A stretch of DNA of 45,234 nt from Bacteroidales bacterium. Its GTDB lineage: Bacteria; Bacteroidota; Bacteroidia; Bacteroidales; VadinHA17. The position numbers and the translations under genes are program-made. Below are positions 9,239 through 18,391 of this stretch, one piece after another. The stretch's first letter is position 1. Every line of letters starts with the position of its first letter. The notes beneath the pieces were generated by a model. It saw only the letters and a program-made list of their open reading frames with translations, was not told the origin of the DNA and did no database searches. Location of the stretch: NCBI GenBank assembly GCA_018056245.1, contig JAGPFZ010000017.1, forward strand, positions 1-45,234. Direction: 5' to 3'.

Positions 9239-10225
9239 ATGACATTTTTATATATCTTAATTGCTCTTGTTCTGATTTTTGACTTTATAAACGGATTCCA
9301 CGACTCAGCCAACTCTATTGCGACAGTTGTTTCAACTAAAGTTCTTTCACCTTTTTCAGCGGTTGTTCTTGCCGCTTTTTTTAATTTTATAGCTTTTACG
9401 GTATTTCCTCTTAATGTTGCCACTACAATGGGTAAAGGTGTCATCAATCCTGACGTCGTTAACCTTACTGTTATAGCATCATCCGTTATTGCTGCTATCA
9501 TTTGGAATCTAATTACATGGAGGCTTGGCCTACCTTCGAGTTCATCTCATACTCTTGTGGGTGGTCTTGTAGGTTCTGCCATAGTATGTTCGGGAGTAAG
9601 CTCAGTAATATTTTCAGGGGTGCTGAAGATAATAATTTTTATTTTCGTTGCTCCTCTGCTTGGGATGTTGATTTCTTTTATTATATCGGCAATAGTAATC
9701 AATCTTGTAAAATCTCATACGCCTTTTGGCGTTGACAAACATTTCAGACGGCTTCAGTTACTTTCAGCTGCAGCCTTCAGCTTAGGGCATGGAGGAAACG
9801 ATGCTCAGAAATCAATGGGGATAATATGGGTAGCACTAATTGTGAGCGGTCTTGCATCGAAGAATGATGAAATTGCATTGTGGATCGTACTATCGTGTCA
9901 TACGGCAATTTCGCTCGGAACACTTACGGGCGGCTGGAGGATAGTGAAAACGATGGGACAAAAGATAACCAAACTCAAACCATTTGAAGGTTTCTGTGCT
10001 GAGACTGCCGGCGCACTGACACTATTTGCCGCCACTCATTTCGGCATTCCGGTAAGTACAACACATACAATAACGGGATCAATTATCGGTGTCGGTGCAA
10101 GAAAAGGTGCATCGGCAGTGAAATGGGGAGTTACAAAAAAAATATTCTGGGCATGGATTCTGACCATACCTGTTTCGGCTTTACTTGGAGGAGGTATATA
10201 TTATTTATTGGTATGGATTTTGTAA
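9239..10225 (+). CDS. PiT-family inorganic phosphate transporter
   Basis: 328 residues with about ten hydrophobic segments. The duplicated PiT signature is present: GFHDSANSIATVVST near the N-terminus and GIPVSTTHTITGSIIGVGAR near the C-terminus, plus SLGHGGNDAQKSMG in the middle. It co-transports phosphate (usually as metal-phosphate) with H+ or Na+ through the inner membrane. The next gene, 24 bases downstream, encodes a DUF47/PhoU-like protein, the classical PiT partner. The gene is short relative to E. coli PitA (about 500) but normal for the bacterial/archaeal short PiT type. Confidence 0.93.
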   Translation: MTFLYILIALVLIFDFINGFHDSANSIATVVSTKVLSPFSAVVLAAFFNFIAFTVFPLNVATTMGKGVINPDVVNLTVIASSVIAAIIWNLITWRLGLPSSSSHTLVGGLVGSAIVCSGVSSVIFSGVLKIIIFIFVAPLLGMLISFIISAIVINLVKSHTPFGVDKHFRRLQLLSAAAFSLGHGGNDAQKSMGIIWVALIVSGLASKNDEIALWIVLSCHTAISLGTLTGGWRIVKTMGQKITKLKPFEGFCAETAGALTLFAATHFGIPVSTTHTITGSIIGVGARKGASAVKWGVTKKIFWAWILTIPVSALLGGGIYYLLVWIL

Positions 10226-10249
10226 TTTTTATAAAATAAATTTATTTTC

Positions 10250-10900
10250 ATGAAAATAGATAACATTTTTAAGTTGTTCGTTCCAAAAGATCATGCATTC
10301 TTCCCACTTTTTAATTCTGCTTCCGAAAATCTTGTAAAGGCAGCAGAAACACTAAAAAAAATGATGAATGTTTCGGAATTTAAAGAACTTGAAAAATATA
10401 ATAAAGAGATAAAGGAGATCGAGCTCAAAGGAGACGATATAACAGTTAATATCTATAATCAGCTTAATAGTTCATTTATTACACCTTTTGATCGTGAAGA
10501 CATTCAAGAGCTTGCTTCGAATATGGATGATGTATTGGATTCAATTAACGGAATTGGCCGGAGTATATTCCTTTATAAACCAAAAAAAGTTATTTCTATT
10601 TATTCTGACATGGCAGGATTGATTTATGATGCATCAATTGAAATTGATAAAGCAGTACACTTATTAAGTAATGCAGGTTCAAACAGGGAAAAGATAATGA
10701 ATTGCTGTAATAAGATAAAAGATATAGAACACGCTGCAGATGAATTATTTTTTGATGGTGCTCTTAAGATGTTCGAAAAAGAAGAAGACACTAAGGAATT
10801 ACTCAAGAACAGTAAAATTCTCGAAATGCTTGAGAGATGCGTTGATGAAGAAGAAGATGTGACCGACACTCTAAAGGCTATACTCATCAAGATGGCATAA
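10250..10900 (+). CDS. DUF47 (PhoU-like) partner of the phosphate transporter
   Basis: 216 residues, soluble and helical, with heptad-like charged helices expected of the PhoU_div/DUF47 family. The segment KGDDITVNIYNQLNSSFITP followed by FDREDIQELASNMDDVLD is typical. The family is almost always encoded beside a PiT transporter and is thought to modulate its activity or phosphate sensing. The 24-base gap to the transporter indicates one transcript. Its 3' end faces the converging MFS gene at 10936 with no clear terminator hairpin between them. Confidence 0.9.
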   Translation: MKIDNIFKLFVPKDHAFFPLFNSASENLVKAAETLKKMMNVSEFKELEKYNKEIKEIELKGDDITVNIYNQLNSSFITPFDREDIQELASNMDDVLDSINGIGRSIFLYKPKKVISIYSDMAGLIYDASIEIDKAVHLLSNAGSNREKIMNCCNKIKDIEHAADELFFDGALKMFEKEEDTKELLKNSKILEMLERCVDEEEDVTDTLKAILIKMA

Positions 10901-10935
10901 GCCCTGACATTTCATTATTATTGATTCTTTTTTTA

Positions 10936-12321
10936 CTATTTCTGTTTCTTAATATTTGGCAATTCAAGCCCGTACCCTTTACGTTTGTCTTCCGCTTTCA
11001 ACAAAAATCCAAAAACAAGAGCCAGTATGCCGAACATTGTAAAAATTATCATTGGAATCGTATAGTCGTAACTTGAAATTTCTACACCTTCAATAAGCCG
11101 TGTTCCTGTTATGCAATATTTATCGAGCACCCATCCAATAAGAGCAGGCACGCCCATTAAACCCCAATTCTGCACCCAGAAAATAAGGGCATAAGCAGTG
11201 CCAAGTTGTTTTTCAGGAATGATTTTTGGGACTGAAGGCCACATGGCTGAAGGAACAAGAGAAAATGCAATGCCTAAAACAATCATAAGAAATATAGCAA
11301 CAGGAACCTGGTTAAGAGCCGGTATAGAAAACAGAGCATGAACGAAAATAAGAAGTGATGCTCCTATTATCATAATTGTAGAACCTTTGCCCTTCCTATC
11401 GTAAATATTTCCAAAGAATGGAGTAAGTATAATTGTACCGAACGGGAGAAGCATAGGAATGAGACCTGCTATGTTCTCATTTAAGCCGAACTTATTTACC
11501 ATCAGATCGGTTGCATATTTTAAAAACGGAAAAACGGCAGAATAAAACAATACACATAATATTGCAATATACCACCAGCCTCTATTCTTCAAAATATATA
11601 AGATATCCTTTACTTTGAATGTTTCCTCTTCTGTATTTTCACTACCTAATGCTTCGGCTTCAATTTCCTGGTCGAGCTTTTTATCTTCTATAGTATAAAG
11701 AAAAAAAGCTATCATTCCAATACATAATAAAATTAGACCAATAAGAACTGGCTTCGATACTCCTTTAAGAGCGACAGCCAATGGAGCAGATGTTGCGATG
11801 GCCAAACCGGTACCGATTCTTGCGGTTGCCATTTCAAGCCCCATGGCAAGAGCCATTTCTTTCCCCTTAAACCATTTCACTATTATCCTCGATACTGTAA
11901 TACCAGCAACCTCAACCCCGACTCCGAAAGTTGCATAACCCAAACCTGCAATAATTACCTGAAGTTTTATACCGAACAAACTGTGACCATCAAGACTATG
12001 AGTGGATATTGCCCAGTATTTAATAGCTGTACCAATTACCATTATTACCGTGGCAAGTTTTCCGGTAAACCTGACTCCTTTTTTGTCGAGAATTATTCCG
12101 CCAATAATCAGCATTAACAAAAAAACATTAAACCATCCATAAGCACTTGTAAAAATGCCATATTCAGAACTACTCCACGACAATTCTTTTTCGAGAAGCG
12201 GTTTAAGTGATGCCATTACATCGGTAAGATAATACCCGCAAAGCATTGTGAATGAAATAACAGCTAGTGCAATCCATCTGGCTGTTTTGGAATCACGAAG
12301 TGTTCTTCTTATTTCTTCCAT
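10936..12321 (-). CDS. MFS transporter, substrate unknown
   Basis: 461 residues with twelve predicted membrane spans in two six-helix halves, separated by a charged cytoplasmic loop of about 30 residues (LGSENTEEETFKVKD region). The between-helix motifs (GGIILDKKGVRFTG after TM2 and GNIYDRKGKG after TM8) are the major-facilitator signatures. The overall pattern resembles the MFSD1/OFA-like carriers of Bacteroidota, which are annotated only as MFS transporter. No neighbouring enzyme gives a substrate clue, since flanking genes are on other transcripts. Confidence 0.85.
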   Translation of the reverse strand: MEEIRRTLRDSKTARWIALAVISFTMLCGYYLTDVMASLKPLLEKELSWSSSEYGIFTSAYGWFNVFLLMLIIGGIILDKKGVRFTGKLATVIMVIGTAIKYWAISTHSLDGHSLFGIKLQVIIAGLGYATFGVGVEVAGITVSRIIVKWFKGKEMALAMGLEMATARIGTGLAIATSAPLAVALKGVSKPVLIGLILLCIGMIAFFLYTIEDKKLDQEIEAEALGSENTEEETFKVKDILYILKNRGWWYIAILCVLFYSAVFPFLKYATDLMVNKFGLNENIAGLIPMLLPFGTIILTPFFGNIYDRKGKGSTIMIIGASLLIFVHALFSIPALNQVPVAIFLMIVLGIAFSLVPSAMWPSVPKIIPEKQLGTAYALIFWVQNWGLMGVPALIGWVLDKYCITGTRLIEGVEISSYDYTIPMIIFTMFGILALVFGFLLKAEDKRKGYGLELPNIKKQK

Positions 12322-12518
12322 ATTTTAACTCACTATTTTAATTTGAGGCATTAAAAATATCAATTATTTATTATTAGACTATGTCATTGTTTTTTTTTCG
12401 CAACATTTCGGCAGATTTTTTGTTAAATACAAAATGGTTAACTTGTAATTAAGTTATCTCAGATATTTTATTTTTACTTATTTTGTTCAACAAAACGAAA
12501 AGAAAACTTGTAAATTTA

Positions 12519-13043
12519 ATGAGCAGAAAAATTTTTTTGTCAGTAATACTGTCAGGAACTATAATAATTGCTTACGGACAGGACAAACCGGTTAAATGGT
12601 ATTCGATTCAGGAAGCAGAGAGAATGGCTAAAGCTAATCCGCGCCCTTTAGTAATTGATACTTTCACCGATTGGTGTGGTTGGTGCAAAAAATTAGACCA
12701 AGAAATTTTTTCAAATCCTGTCATTGCAGAAATTCTAAATACAAAATTTTATCCTGTAAAATTTAACGCCGAAGGGAAAGACCCGGTAACTTTCCTTGGA
12801 ATGAATTTTATCAACGACGGTAAAGCAGGTAAAACGCATCAGCTTGCTGTTGCTCTTTTAAGAGGTCAGCTCTCCTATCCTAATCTTGTTTTTTTTAACG
12901 AGAAACTTCAGCTTCTGACCAATGTTCCCGGGTACAGGGATGCAAAAGAAATGGAAGCTTTGCTTTCATTTTTTGCTGAAAAAGCCTATGAGAAAATGAG
13001 TTTTCAGGATTATGGCAAAAGTTTTAAAGGAAAAATACAATAA
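12519..13043 (+). CDS. Secreted thioredoxin-fold protein (CGWC)
   Basis: I chose the ATG at 12519 (174 residues) because it gives a clean N-terminal signal peptide (MSRKIFLSVILSGTIIIAYG). A TTG 36 bases upstream would only add a basic tail. The mature part begins a thioredoxin-like domain with VIDTFTDWCGWCKKLD; C53 and C56 form a CGWC redox pair. Downstream VKFNAEGKDP and SYPNLVFFNEKLQLL match the DUF255/thioredoxin-7 subgroup rather than classical TrxA. It probably acts in the periplasm as a disulfide reductase or isomerase. It converges on the DUF4831 gene with only 13 bases between them. Confidence 0.85.
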   Translation: MSRKIFLSVILSGTIIIAYGQDKPVKWYSIQEAERMAKANPRPLVIDTFTDWCGWCKKLDQEIFSNPVIAEILNTKFYPVKFNAEGKDPVTFLGMNFINDGKAGKTHQLAVALLRGQLSYPNLVFFNEKLQLLTNVPGYRDAKEMEALLSFFAEKAYEKMSFQDYGKSFKGKIQ

Positions 13044-13056
13044 GCATTAGCAATAT

Positions 13057-14190
13057 TTATTTACCTATAATATAATTTGCAGGAAGCTGCATTGTTTGTC
13101 CGAGTTGATATACAAGTCTTCTTGTTTCAAAAAGAGTTTCGTTTCCATACTTTATTCTTATTAGAGCCACTTCTGGGGTTCTGTAATATAGTTTATCTGA
13201 TATGACCGATGCAGTTTCCTCTTCCTTTGATACAGGTCTTGCCACATAGGTTATATCCTTAATTTTTCCTGCCGGTTCAAGTTCTATAACTACCGGTAAT
13301 CCGGATTTTGAAGATATATTTGAAGGGCCGCCTGAAGTTGAAAATCTGAAAATCTCAACAGGCTTTTTTATGTTTTCGTTATCAGGAATAAAAGTATAAT
13401 GCATAACTCTGGTCTCAGAAGCAGATTTGCCTGCGAAGAGAGCCAGATATTCTTTTTCCATCCTGTTTATCTCATCTATTGCGGCATTGCTTTGGGGATA
13501 TACATTCGCTTCTCCAGTAAGAATCATATTTTTCCCCTCCCTGAGTTCAAGAAGAGTTCTTGCGGCTCTTTCAGCAAGTTGTTCCTTGGTAAGCTGTTGC
13601 TTGCGTTCGATCAGATATGGAATTCTTATAAACATTGTGTCGAGTTTTACCATGCGGTAAGCTGTATCGCTTCGGCTTGTAAAATATTCATCAGAACCGA
13701 GGTCAGTATAGGAAAGATTCTTATCAACCATGCTTGAGGAAGAAATCAATTTTTGTTCGACATCGTATTTTGTCGGGTTAAGATCGAGAATCAAACCTGC
13801 CCGTTTAAGAGCAAGAGCATTACTCTGAACAATTGTTTTGCTTTCAATTACATAATATTCTGAAGGATCTATTTCCTCTGAAGTTTCAAGCATAATTGAT
13901 TTAATTTTCCATGATTCTTTCTCTGTTGAAATAATATTTTTAAGGCCAAGCATTTCTTCTGCAAAGCTTGCGTAAGGACCCGGTTTATCAATTGTTTTCT
14001 CGAATTCTGCTGTAATGCGAAAAATTGTCATAGGTAGCGAGTAAACAAGGCTTCCATCGTAAACTGTAAGTTTATCACCCAAAGGTGTAATTATAGTTTC
14101 AGGTTCGGTTAAAATTTTTTTCGGATAGCAGGATGCAACTGCTATTATCAGAACCGGCATCCATGTTAATTTCATTATTTTTTTCGACAT
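13057..14190 (-). CDS. DUF4831 family putative lipoprotein
   Basis: 377 residues. The N-terminus has a short hydrophobic stretch ending in a Cys (C21 in IIAVASC), compatible with a lipoprotein signal. The family recognition rests on VYSLPMTIFRITAEFE followed by PGPYASFAEEMLGLKN, the pattern of DUF4831, a Bacteroidota-restricted envelope family of unknown function. The rest is beta-rich. It stands alone: downstream of nnr on the same strand, separated by 34 bases, and may be co-transcribed behind it. Confidence 0.8.
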   Translation of the reverse strand: MSKKIMKLTWMPVLIIAVASCYPKKILTEPETIITPLGDKLTVYDGSLVYSLPMTIFRITAEFEKTIDKPGPYASFAEEMLGLKNIISTEKESWKIKSIMLETSEEIDPSEYYVIESKTIVQSNALALKRAGLILDLNPTKYDVEQKLISSSSMVDKNLSYTDLGSDEYFTSRSDTAYRMVKLDTMFIRIPYLIERKQQLTKEQLAERAARTLLELREGKNMILTGEANVYPQSNAAIDEINRMEKEYLALFAGKSASETRVMHYTFIPDNENIKKPVEIFRFSTSGGPSNISSKSGLPVVIELEPAGKIKDITYVARPVSKEEETASVISDKLYYRTPEVALIRIKYGNETLFETRRLVYQLGQTMQLPANYIIGK

Positions 14191-14224
14191 AAATATATTT
14201 TTTTTAATTATCGTTTGCTTAAAA

Positions 14225-15754
14225 TCAAGTATTCTTAAAAGCTTCTCCTCTTATTCTGCAATATGCTTCACCAAGATTCTCTGCTATATCGCTTGCTATA
14301 ACAGATTCCATACCTCTTTTAATGGCAGCTATGTCACCCGCCAGACCATGTATATAAACTCCGACTAATGCGGCATCGGCTGGCCGGTAACTTTGTGCAA
14401 GCAAAGATAAAATAATTCCCGTAAGAACATCTCCGCTTCCGGCTGTAGCCATTCCCGGATTACCTGTACTGTTAAAAAAGACTTCTCCGTTAGGCATTGA
14501 TATAGAAGTATAGGCACCTTTTAGTATAACGATGCAATTATGTTTGACCGAGAAAGAAATCTGACACATGAGCCTTGAATAACCATCATTGGTTTTCCCG
14601 GCGAGTCTTTCAAATTCTTTTGGATGTGGAGTTAATATAGTATCAGAAGGAATCTTTTCATACCATTCTTTATTAGCCGCAATAATATTTAAAGCATCGG
14701 CATCGAGTACGAGGGGCCTTTTACACTCACATATTAATTTATAAATAGTGGATGCGGTATCCTGCGCTTTCCCAAGTCCAGGGCCTGCTCCTACAGCCGT
14801 AAACTCATTGAAATTCTCAACCGAAGTAATAATTTCAGAATTCTTATCACACTGTATCATTGCTTCAGGAAGCGATGAAATTACCGAATTAACAGATTTT
14901 GAAGGCACATGGCAGGTTATTAATCCTATACCGGCTCTGAGGGCAGCTTTTGCCGATAAAATTGCAGCACCTGTTTTAACAGATGATCCTGCTATCAGCA
15001 AACCATGACCATAAATTCCTTTATGGTCGAATTTCTTTCTTTTCTTGAGTAACCCCCTGATAAGGGATTCTTCCATAAAATAATATGGTGTCGAAGTGTC
15101 TCTTATAACATCGGGATGTAAGCCTATATCAAGAATATACCATTCGCCGGTATATATATAATTTTCAGCAAACATAAATGCTAGCTTTGGAAACTGGAAA
15201 GTAAGTGTATAATCTGCCCTGACAATTGCCTCTTTGTTATTTTTGCTATTGTCTTCTGTAAAAAGTCCTGATGGGACATCCACTGAAATTTTTATACAAT
15301 GCGACTCATTAATACGTTTGATTACTTCTGCGGCAAGTCCATCCACTGGTCGGCTAAGGCCGGTACCGAATATTGCATCAATAATAATTGCATCTCTTTC
15401 AACAACAGGAAACTCATTTGAGTTATTAACCATATAAAATCTGACATTCCCTGTTTGTTCCAATCTCTCCCTGTTGATTTTCCAATCGGGCGAAACATTT
15501 TTGGAAAAAGCAATATAAAAAACTTCAGTCTCGTAACCAGATAATACAAGCATTCGTGCCACAGCAAGTCCATCACCGCCGTTATTGCCTGGCCCTGCAA
15601 CCACAACTATTTTGTGCGATCTCCCGAACCGGCTCACTATCCATGAAAAAATTTTCCCTGCGGCACGCTCCATCAATTCTATGGACATTATGGGCTCGTT
15701 CTGAATGGTATATTTATCTATCTCTTTTATCTGCTGTCCGGTAAATATTTTCAT
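14225..15754 (-). CDS. nnr: Bifunctional NAD(P)HX epimerase/dehydratase
   Basis: I start it at the ATG complementary to 15752-15754, which gives 509 residues beginning MKIFTGQQIKEID, the normal family N-terminus. The open frame extends 23 codons further upstream but without homology. The N-terminal half is the epimerase (YjeF-N) domain with VVAGPGNNGGDG (52-62, catalytic D61). The C-terminal half is the ADP/ATP-dependent dehydratase with HGLLIAGSS and the nucleotide-binding GNPGMATAGSGDVLTG. The enzyme repairs hydrated NADH/NADPH in the cytoplasm. It is a housekeeping gene with no operon partner required. Confidence 0.95.
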   Translation of the reverse strand: MKIFTGQQIKEIDKYTIQNEPIMSIELMERAAGKIFSWIVSRFGRSHKIVVVAGPGNNGGDGLAVARMLVLSGYETEVFYIAFSKNVSPDWKINRERLEQTGNVRFYMVNNSNEFPVVERDAIIIDAIFGTGLSRPVDGLAAEVIKRINESHCIKISVDVPSGLFTEDNSKNNKEAIVRADYTLTFQFPKLAFMFAENYIYTGEWYILDIGLHPDVIRDTSTPYYFMEESLIRGLLKKRKKFDHKGIYGHGLLIAGSSVKTGAAILSAKAALRAGIGLITCHVPSKSVNSVISSLPEAMIQCDKNSEIITSVENFNEFTAVGAGPGLGKAQDTASTIYKLICECKRPLVLDADALNIIAANKEWYEKIPSDTILTPHPKEFERLAGKTNDGYSRLMCQISFSVKHNCIVILKGAYTSISMPNGEVFFNSTGNPGMATAGSGDVLTGIILSLLAQSYRPADAALVGVYIHGLAGDIAAIKRGMESVIASDIAENLGEAYCRIRGEAFKNT

Positions 15755-15856
15755 TTTTTTATTCGATACTATATAAACGCAAGAATTATAAAACTCTTTT
15801 CTCCTACAAGTTATAAAAAACATTATAAGAACTCATTGTTGTGTGCCAAATAAAAG

Positions 15857-15887
15857 TTTACCATAAAGTGTAGACAAAAATGGTAAA
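15857..15887. promoter_or_regulatory. Dyad TTTACCAT-N15-ATGGTAAA
   Basis: An 8-bp perfect inverted repeat (15857-15864 and 15880-15887) lies in the divergent spacer between nnr and the Gfo/Idh/MocA gene. Its size and separation suit a dimeric regulator. It is followed by a nearly pure A/T stretch that can form an AATAAAATAA/TTATTTTATT hairpin. No regulator gene is adjacent. Confidence 0.35.
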
Positions 15888-16010
15888 ATTCACTTATATA
15901 AAAATAAAATAATAGACTTATTTTATTATAATTTTTATTATAATTTTATATAACTATATATTAACTAAGCTGTTTTATATATTATATTGATTATTAACTA
16001 ATTATTTATT

Positions 16011-17381
16011 ATGAAAAGAAGAAAATTTATTTCGAATACAATTACTGCAGCAGCAGGAACAATGGTTATCCCGACAATTATTCCCTCATCAGTTATTGGG
16101 AAGAATCCGCCAAGTGAAAAGATCAATATTGGTTGGATAGGTTGTGGCAGGCAGGGAAGAGGTGACATTATGGGAACAATGAGGTTTGATTCTGCGATGG
16201 TAGTTGCGGTATCAGATGTTGATTCCAAAAGAATGGAATTAGGGAAAAAAATGGTTGAGGATTTTTACAACAAAAAAACAGGCAGCACCAGCGCCGTCAC
16301 TGTAAAGTCTTATAGCGATTACAAAGAGATGCTTATTGATAAATCCATAGATGCCGTTATGATAACCACGCCGGACCACTGGCATGCACAGCCCGCTATG
16401 GAAGCGGCTCTTGCAGGCAAGGATATCTATCTTGAAAAACCTACGTCATTAACCATTAAAGAAGGACGTCAGCTAAGCGATCTCGTAAGGAAAAGGAATA
16501 TTATCCTTCAGGTTGGAACACAACAGCGTTCTAGTTCCCAGTTCAGGATTGCAGCTGAACTTGTAAGGAGCGGAAGGATAGGCAAACTTCATACAGTTAA
16601 AATAGGGTTGCCTGGAGACCCTCCCGGGCCTGAAGCTCCAGAGATGCCGATCCCTCCAAACCTCAACTATGATATGTGGTTAGGATCAACACCGGTGGTT
16701 TATTACACTGAAATGCGTGTACATCCACAAAATAGTTTTGACCGTCCCGGCTGGCTCAGGTGTGAACAGTTTGGCGCCGGCATGATTACAGGCTGGGGTC
16801 AGCATCATTTCGATTCAGCAGCATGGGGAATGGATACGGAACTAACCGGCCCTATATCGGTGGAAGCTGTTGCTGAATTTCCGAAATTCGGACTCTGGGA
16901 TGTACATGGTGATTTTATGGCAAAAGCCGAGTATAAAAACGGAGTCACAATGTACACCAGTGGCGGATATCCTAACGGTGTAAGATATGAAGGCACAGAT
17001 GGCTGGATCTTTGTAACACGCGGTACCTATAGGGCAACAGAAAGTGATCCTATACCACAAGGACAAGCTAATCCACCTCTTTCAGCAAGTGATCTAAAAA
17101 TCATGGCTCCCCTCGGGCCAAATGATGTACACCTTTATGAAAGCACCTCACAGCAAGGCAACTGGCTCGATTGTATCAAATCGAGGAAAGAACCAATTTC
17201 TCCAGTTGAAATAGGACACAGAGCATGTACGGTTTGCCTGATTACCCATATTGCAATGAAGCTCGGAAGAAGACTAAGATGGGATCCTGATAAAGAGATT
17301 TTCATTAATGACGATGAAGCTAATAAAATGCTTTCACGGCCGCAGCGCAAACCTTACGGCACTGATTATATCAAAATGTAA
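16011..17381 (+). CDS. Gfo/Idh/MocA oxidoreductase, exported
   Basis: 456 residues. The start MKRRKFISNT is a twin-arginine-like export signal, followed by a hydrophobic stretch to about residue 30. The Rossmann nucleotide loop is NIGWIGCGRQGRG (39-51), and the family motif LEKPTS is at 141-146, with the substrate-domain residue pattern GWGQHHFDSAAWGMD further on. Such proteins oxidise or rearrange sugars using a tightly bound NAD(P) in the periplasm. In this phylum they are often encoded with PmoA-like/DUF6807 and DUF1080 genes. The next gene is PmoA-like, and its start is separated by an 18-bp tandem duplication. The substrate is unknown. Confidence 0.9.
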   Translation: MKRRKFISNTITAAAGTMVIPTIIPSSVIGKNPPSEKINIGWIGCGRQGRGDIMGTMRFDSAMVVAVSDVDSKRMELGKKMVEDFYNKKTGSTSAVTVKSYSDYKEMLIDKSIDAVMITTPDHWHAQPAMEAALAGKDIYLEKPTSLTIKEGRQLSDLVRKRNIILQVGTQQRSSSQFRIAAELVRSGRIGKLHTVKIGLPGDPPGPEAPEMPIPPNLNYDMWLGSTPVVYYTEMRVHPQNSFDRPGWLRCEQFGAGMITGWGQHHFDSAAWGMDTELTGPISVEAVAEFPKFGLWDVHGDFMAKAEYKNGVTMYTSGGYPNGVRYEGTDGWIFVTRGTYRATESDPIPQGQANPPLSASDLKIMAPLGPNDVHLYESTSQQGNWLDCIKSRKEPISPVEIGHRACTVCLITHIAMKLGRRLRWDPDKEIFINDDEANKMLSRPQRKPYGTDYIKM

Positions 17382-17408
17382 TCTGTATGAAAAATGTAAT
17401 CTGTATGA
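17373..17408 (+). repeat. 18-bp perfect tandem duplication at a gene junction
   Basis: The unit AAAATGTAATCTGTATGA occurs at 17373-17390 and again at 17391-17408. Each copy holds a TAA and an ATGA; the first TAA is the stop of the upstream gene. The duplication therefore gives the downstream gene two in-frame start codons, at 17387 and 17405. Confidence 0.95.
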
Positions 17409-18307
17409 AAAAATTTTTTATCACTTTCATAGCTCTCGCCGCGACTCTTATTAGTGAAATACCTGCTGACGCAGCTAAAATTACTGCTGTCAAAGTCGGT
17501 TCCAAAATCAACGTTACTATTGACGGAAAATTTTTTACGAGTTATATTTTCCCAGACGATGAGAAATATCCTTTCTTCTTTCCTGTTAACGGCCCTGCTT
17601 CGGGAGGATCTGTAACTTCAATAAGAAATGCAGAATATCCTCATCACAGCTCGCTCTTTTTCGGGTGCGATCTTGTTAACGGGGGTAATTGGTGGCAGGA
17701 AGGACTTGAAAGAGGAAGGATAATATCCGTAAATGCCGAAATAATAAAGGAGGGAGGCGACACTGCAATCATTTCCGACGAATGCATCTGGAGCCGCCCC
17801 GGTGCCGTTTCGCCGATAAAAGATACACGCAAATATATTATAACAGCTCCTTCTCTGGGTTTGTATCAGATTGAAGTTGAAATAGTTATGGAAATGCTTA
17901 CCGATGTTAGAATCCAGAAGACTAATCATTCGCTTTTTAGCGTAAGAACCGCACCCGATATATCTGTAAGGAACGGAGGAACTATGGTCAATGCTGAAGG
18001 GTTAAGAAGTGAAAAAGAGACGTTCGGCAAGAAGTCGGCATGGCTCGATTTTTACGGGAAACGGGGAACATCCGTTGAAGGCATTGCCATTTTACAACAT
18101 CCGTCAAATCCTTGGTATCCTGCCCCATGGTTTACAAGAGATTACGGATTCATGTCACCAACTCCCATGTACTGGCCTGAAAATAACAAGGATATTTTCA
18201 TGAAAAAAGGTACTGTGCTAAATCTGCGTTATCTGGTTCTGGTTCATTCAGGGGATTCTCAACAGGCAAATATCAAAGAGATATTCGAACAATACAGCAA
18301 ACGATAA
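17405..18307 (+). CDS. PmoA-like (DUF6807) secreted protein
   Basis: I prefer the second ATG (17405), because it begins a normal signal peptide (MKKFFITFIALAATLISE). The ATG at 17387 adds only MKNVIC and was created by the tandem duplication. The mature protein matches the PmoA family (PF14100/DUF6807), with YPHHSSLFFGCDLVNGGNWW and the terminal WYPAPWFTRDYGFMSPTPM. The family name comes from an old methane-oxygenase annotation. Its members are beta-sandwich proteins usually encoded with Gfo/Idh/MocA oxidoreductases and glycoside hydrolases, so a role in periplasmic sugar processing is inferred. The activity is unknown. Confidence 0.85.
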   Translation: MKKFFITFIALAATLISEIPADAAKITAVKVGSKINVTIDGKFFTSYIFPDDEKYPFFFPVNGPASGGSVTSIRNAEYPHHSSLFFGCDLVNGGNWWQEGLERGRIISVNAEIIKEGGDTAIISDECIWSRPGAVSPIKDTRKYIITAPSLGLYQIEVEIVMEMLTDVRIQKTNHSLFSVRTAPDISVRNGGTMVNAEGLRSEKETFGKKSAWLDFYGKRGTSVEGIAILQHPSNPWYPAPWFTRDYGFMSPTPMYWPENNKDIFMKKGTVLNLRYLVLVHSGDSQQANIKEIFEQYSKR

Positions 18308-18347
18308 ACATCAAATTGTATTACTAAAAGTCGCAATAAGAATATTA

Positions 18348-18384
18348 TAAGAAACGACTGAAAAATTCAGTCGTTTCTTATTTA
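18348..18384. terminator. Bidirectional rho-independent terminator
   Basis: A perfect 15-bp stem, TAAGAAACGACTGAA (18348-18362) paired with TTCAGTCGTTTCTTA (18366-18380), has an AAA loop and A/T runs on both sides. It sits between the converging PmoA-like and GH3 genes and can serve both. Confidence 0.9.
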
Positions 18385-18391
18385 AATTATA

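Noticed and set aside
9235..9501. Antisense frame over the phosphate transporter start
   Set aside because: Overlaps the conserved PiT signature on the other strand; shadow only.
15890..16010. AT-only hairpin as terminator
   Set aside because: The pairing is A/T-only and lies in a promoter region; unlikely to terminate.
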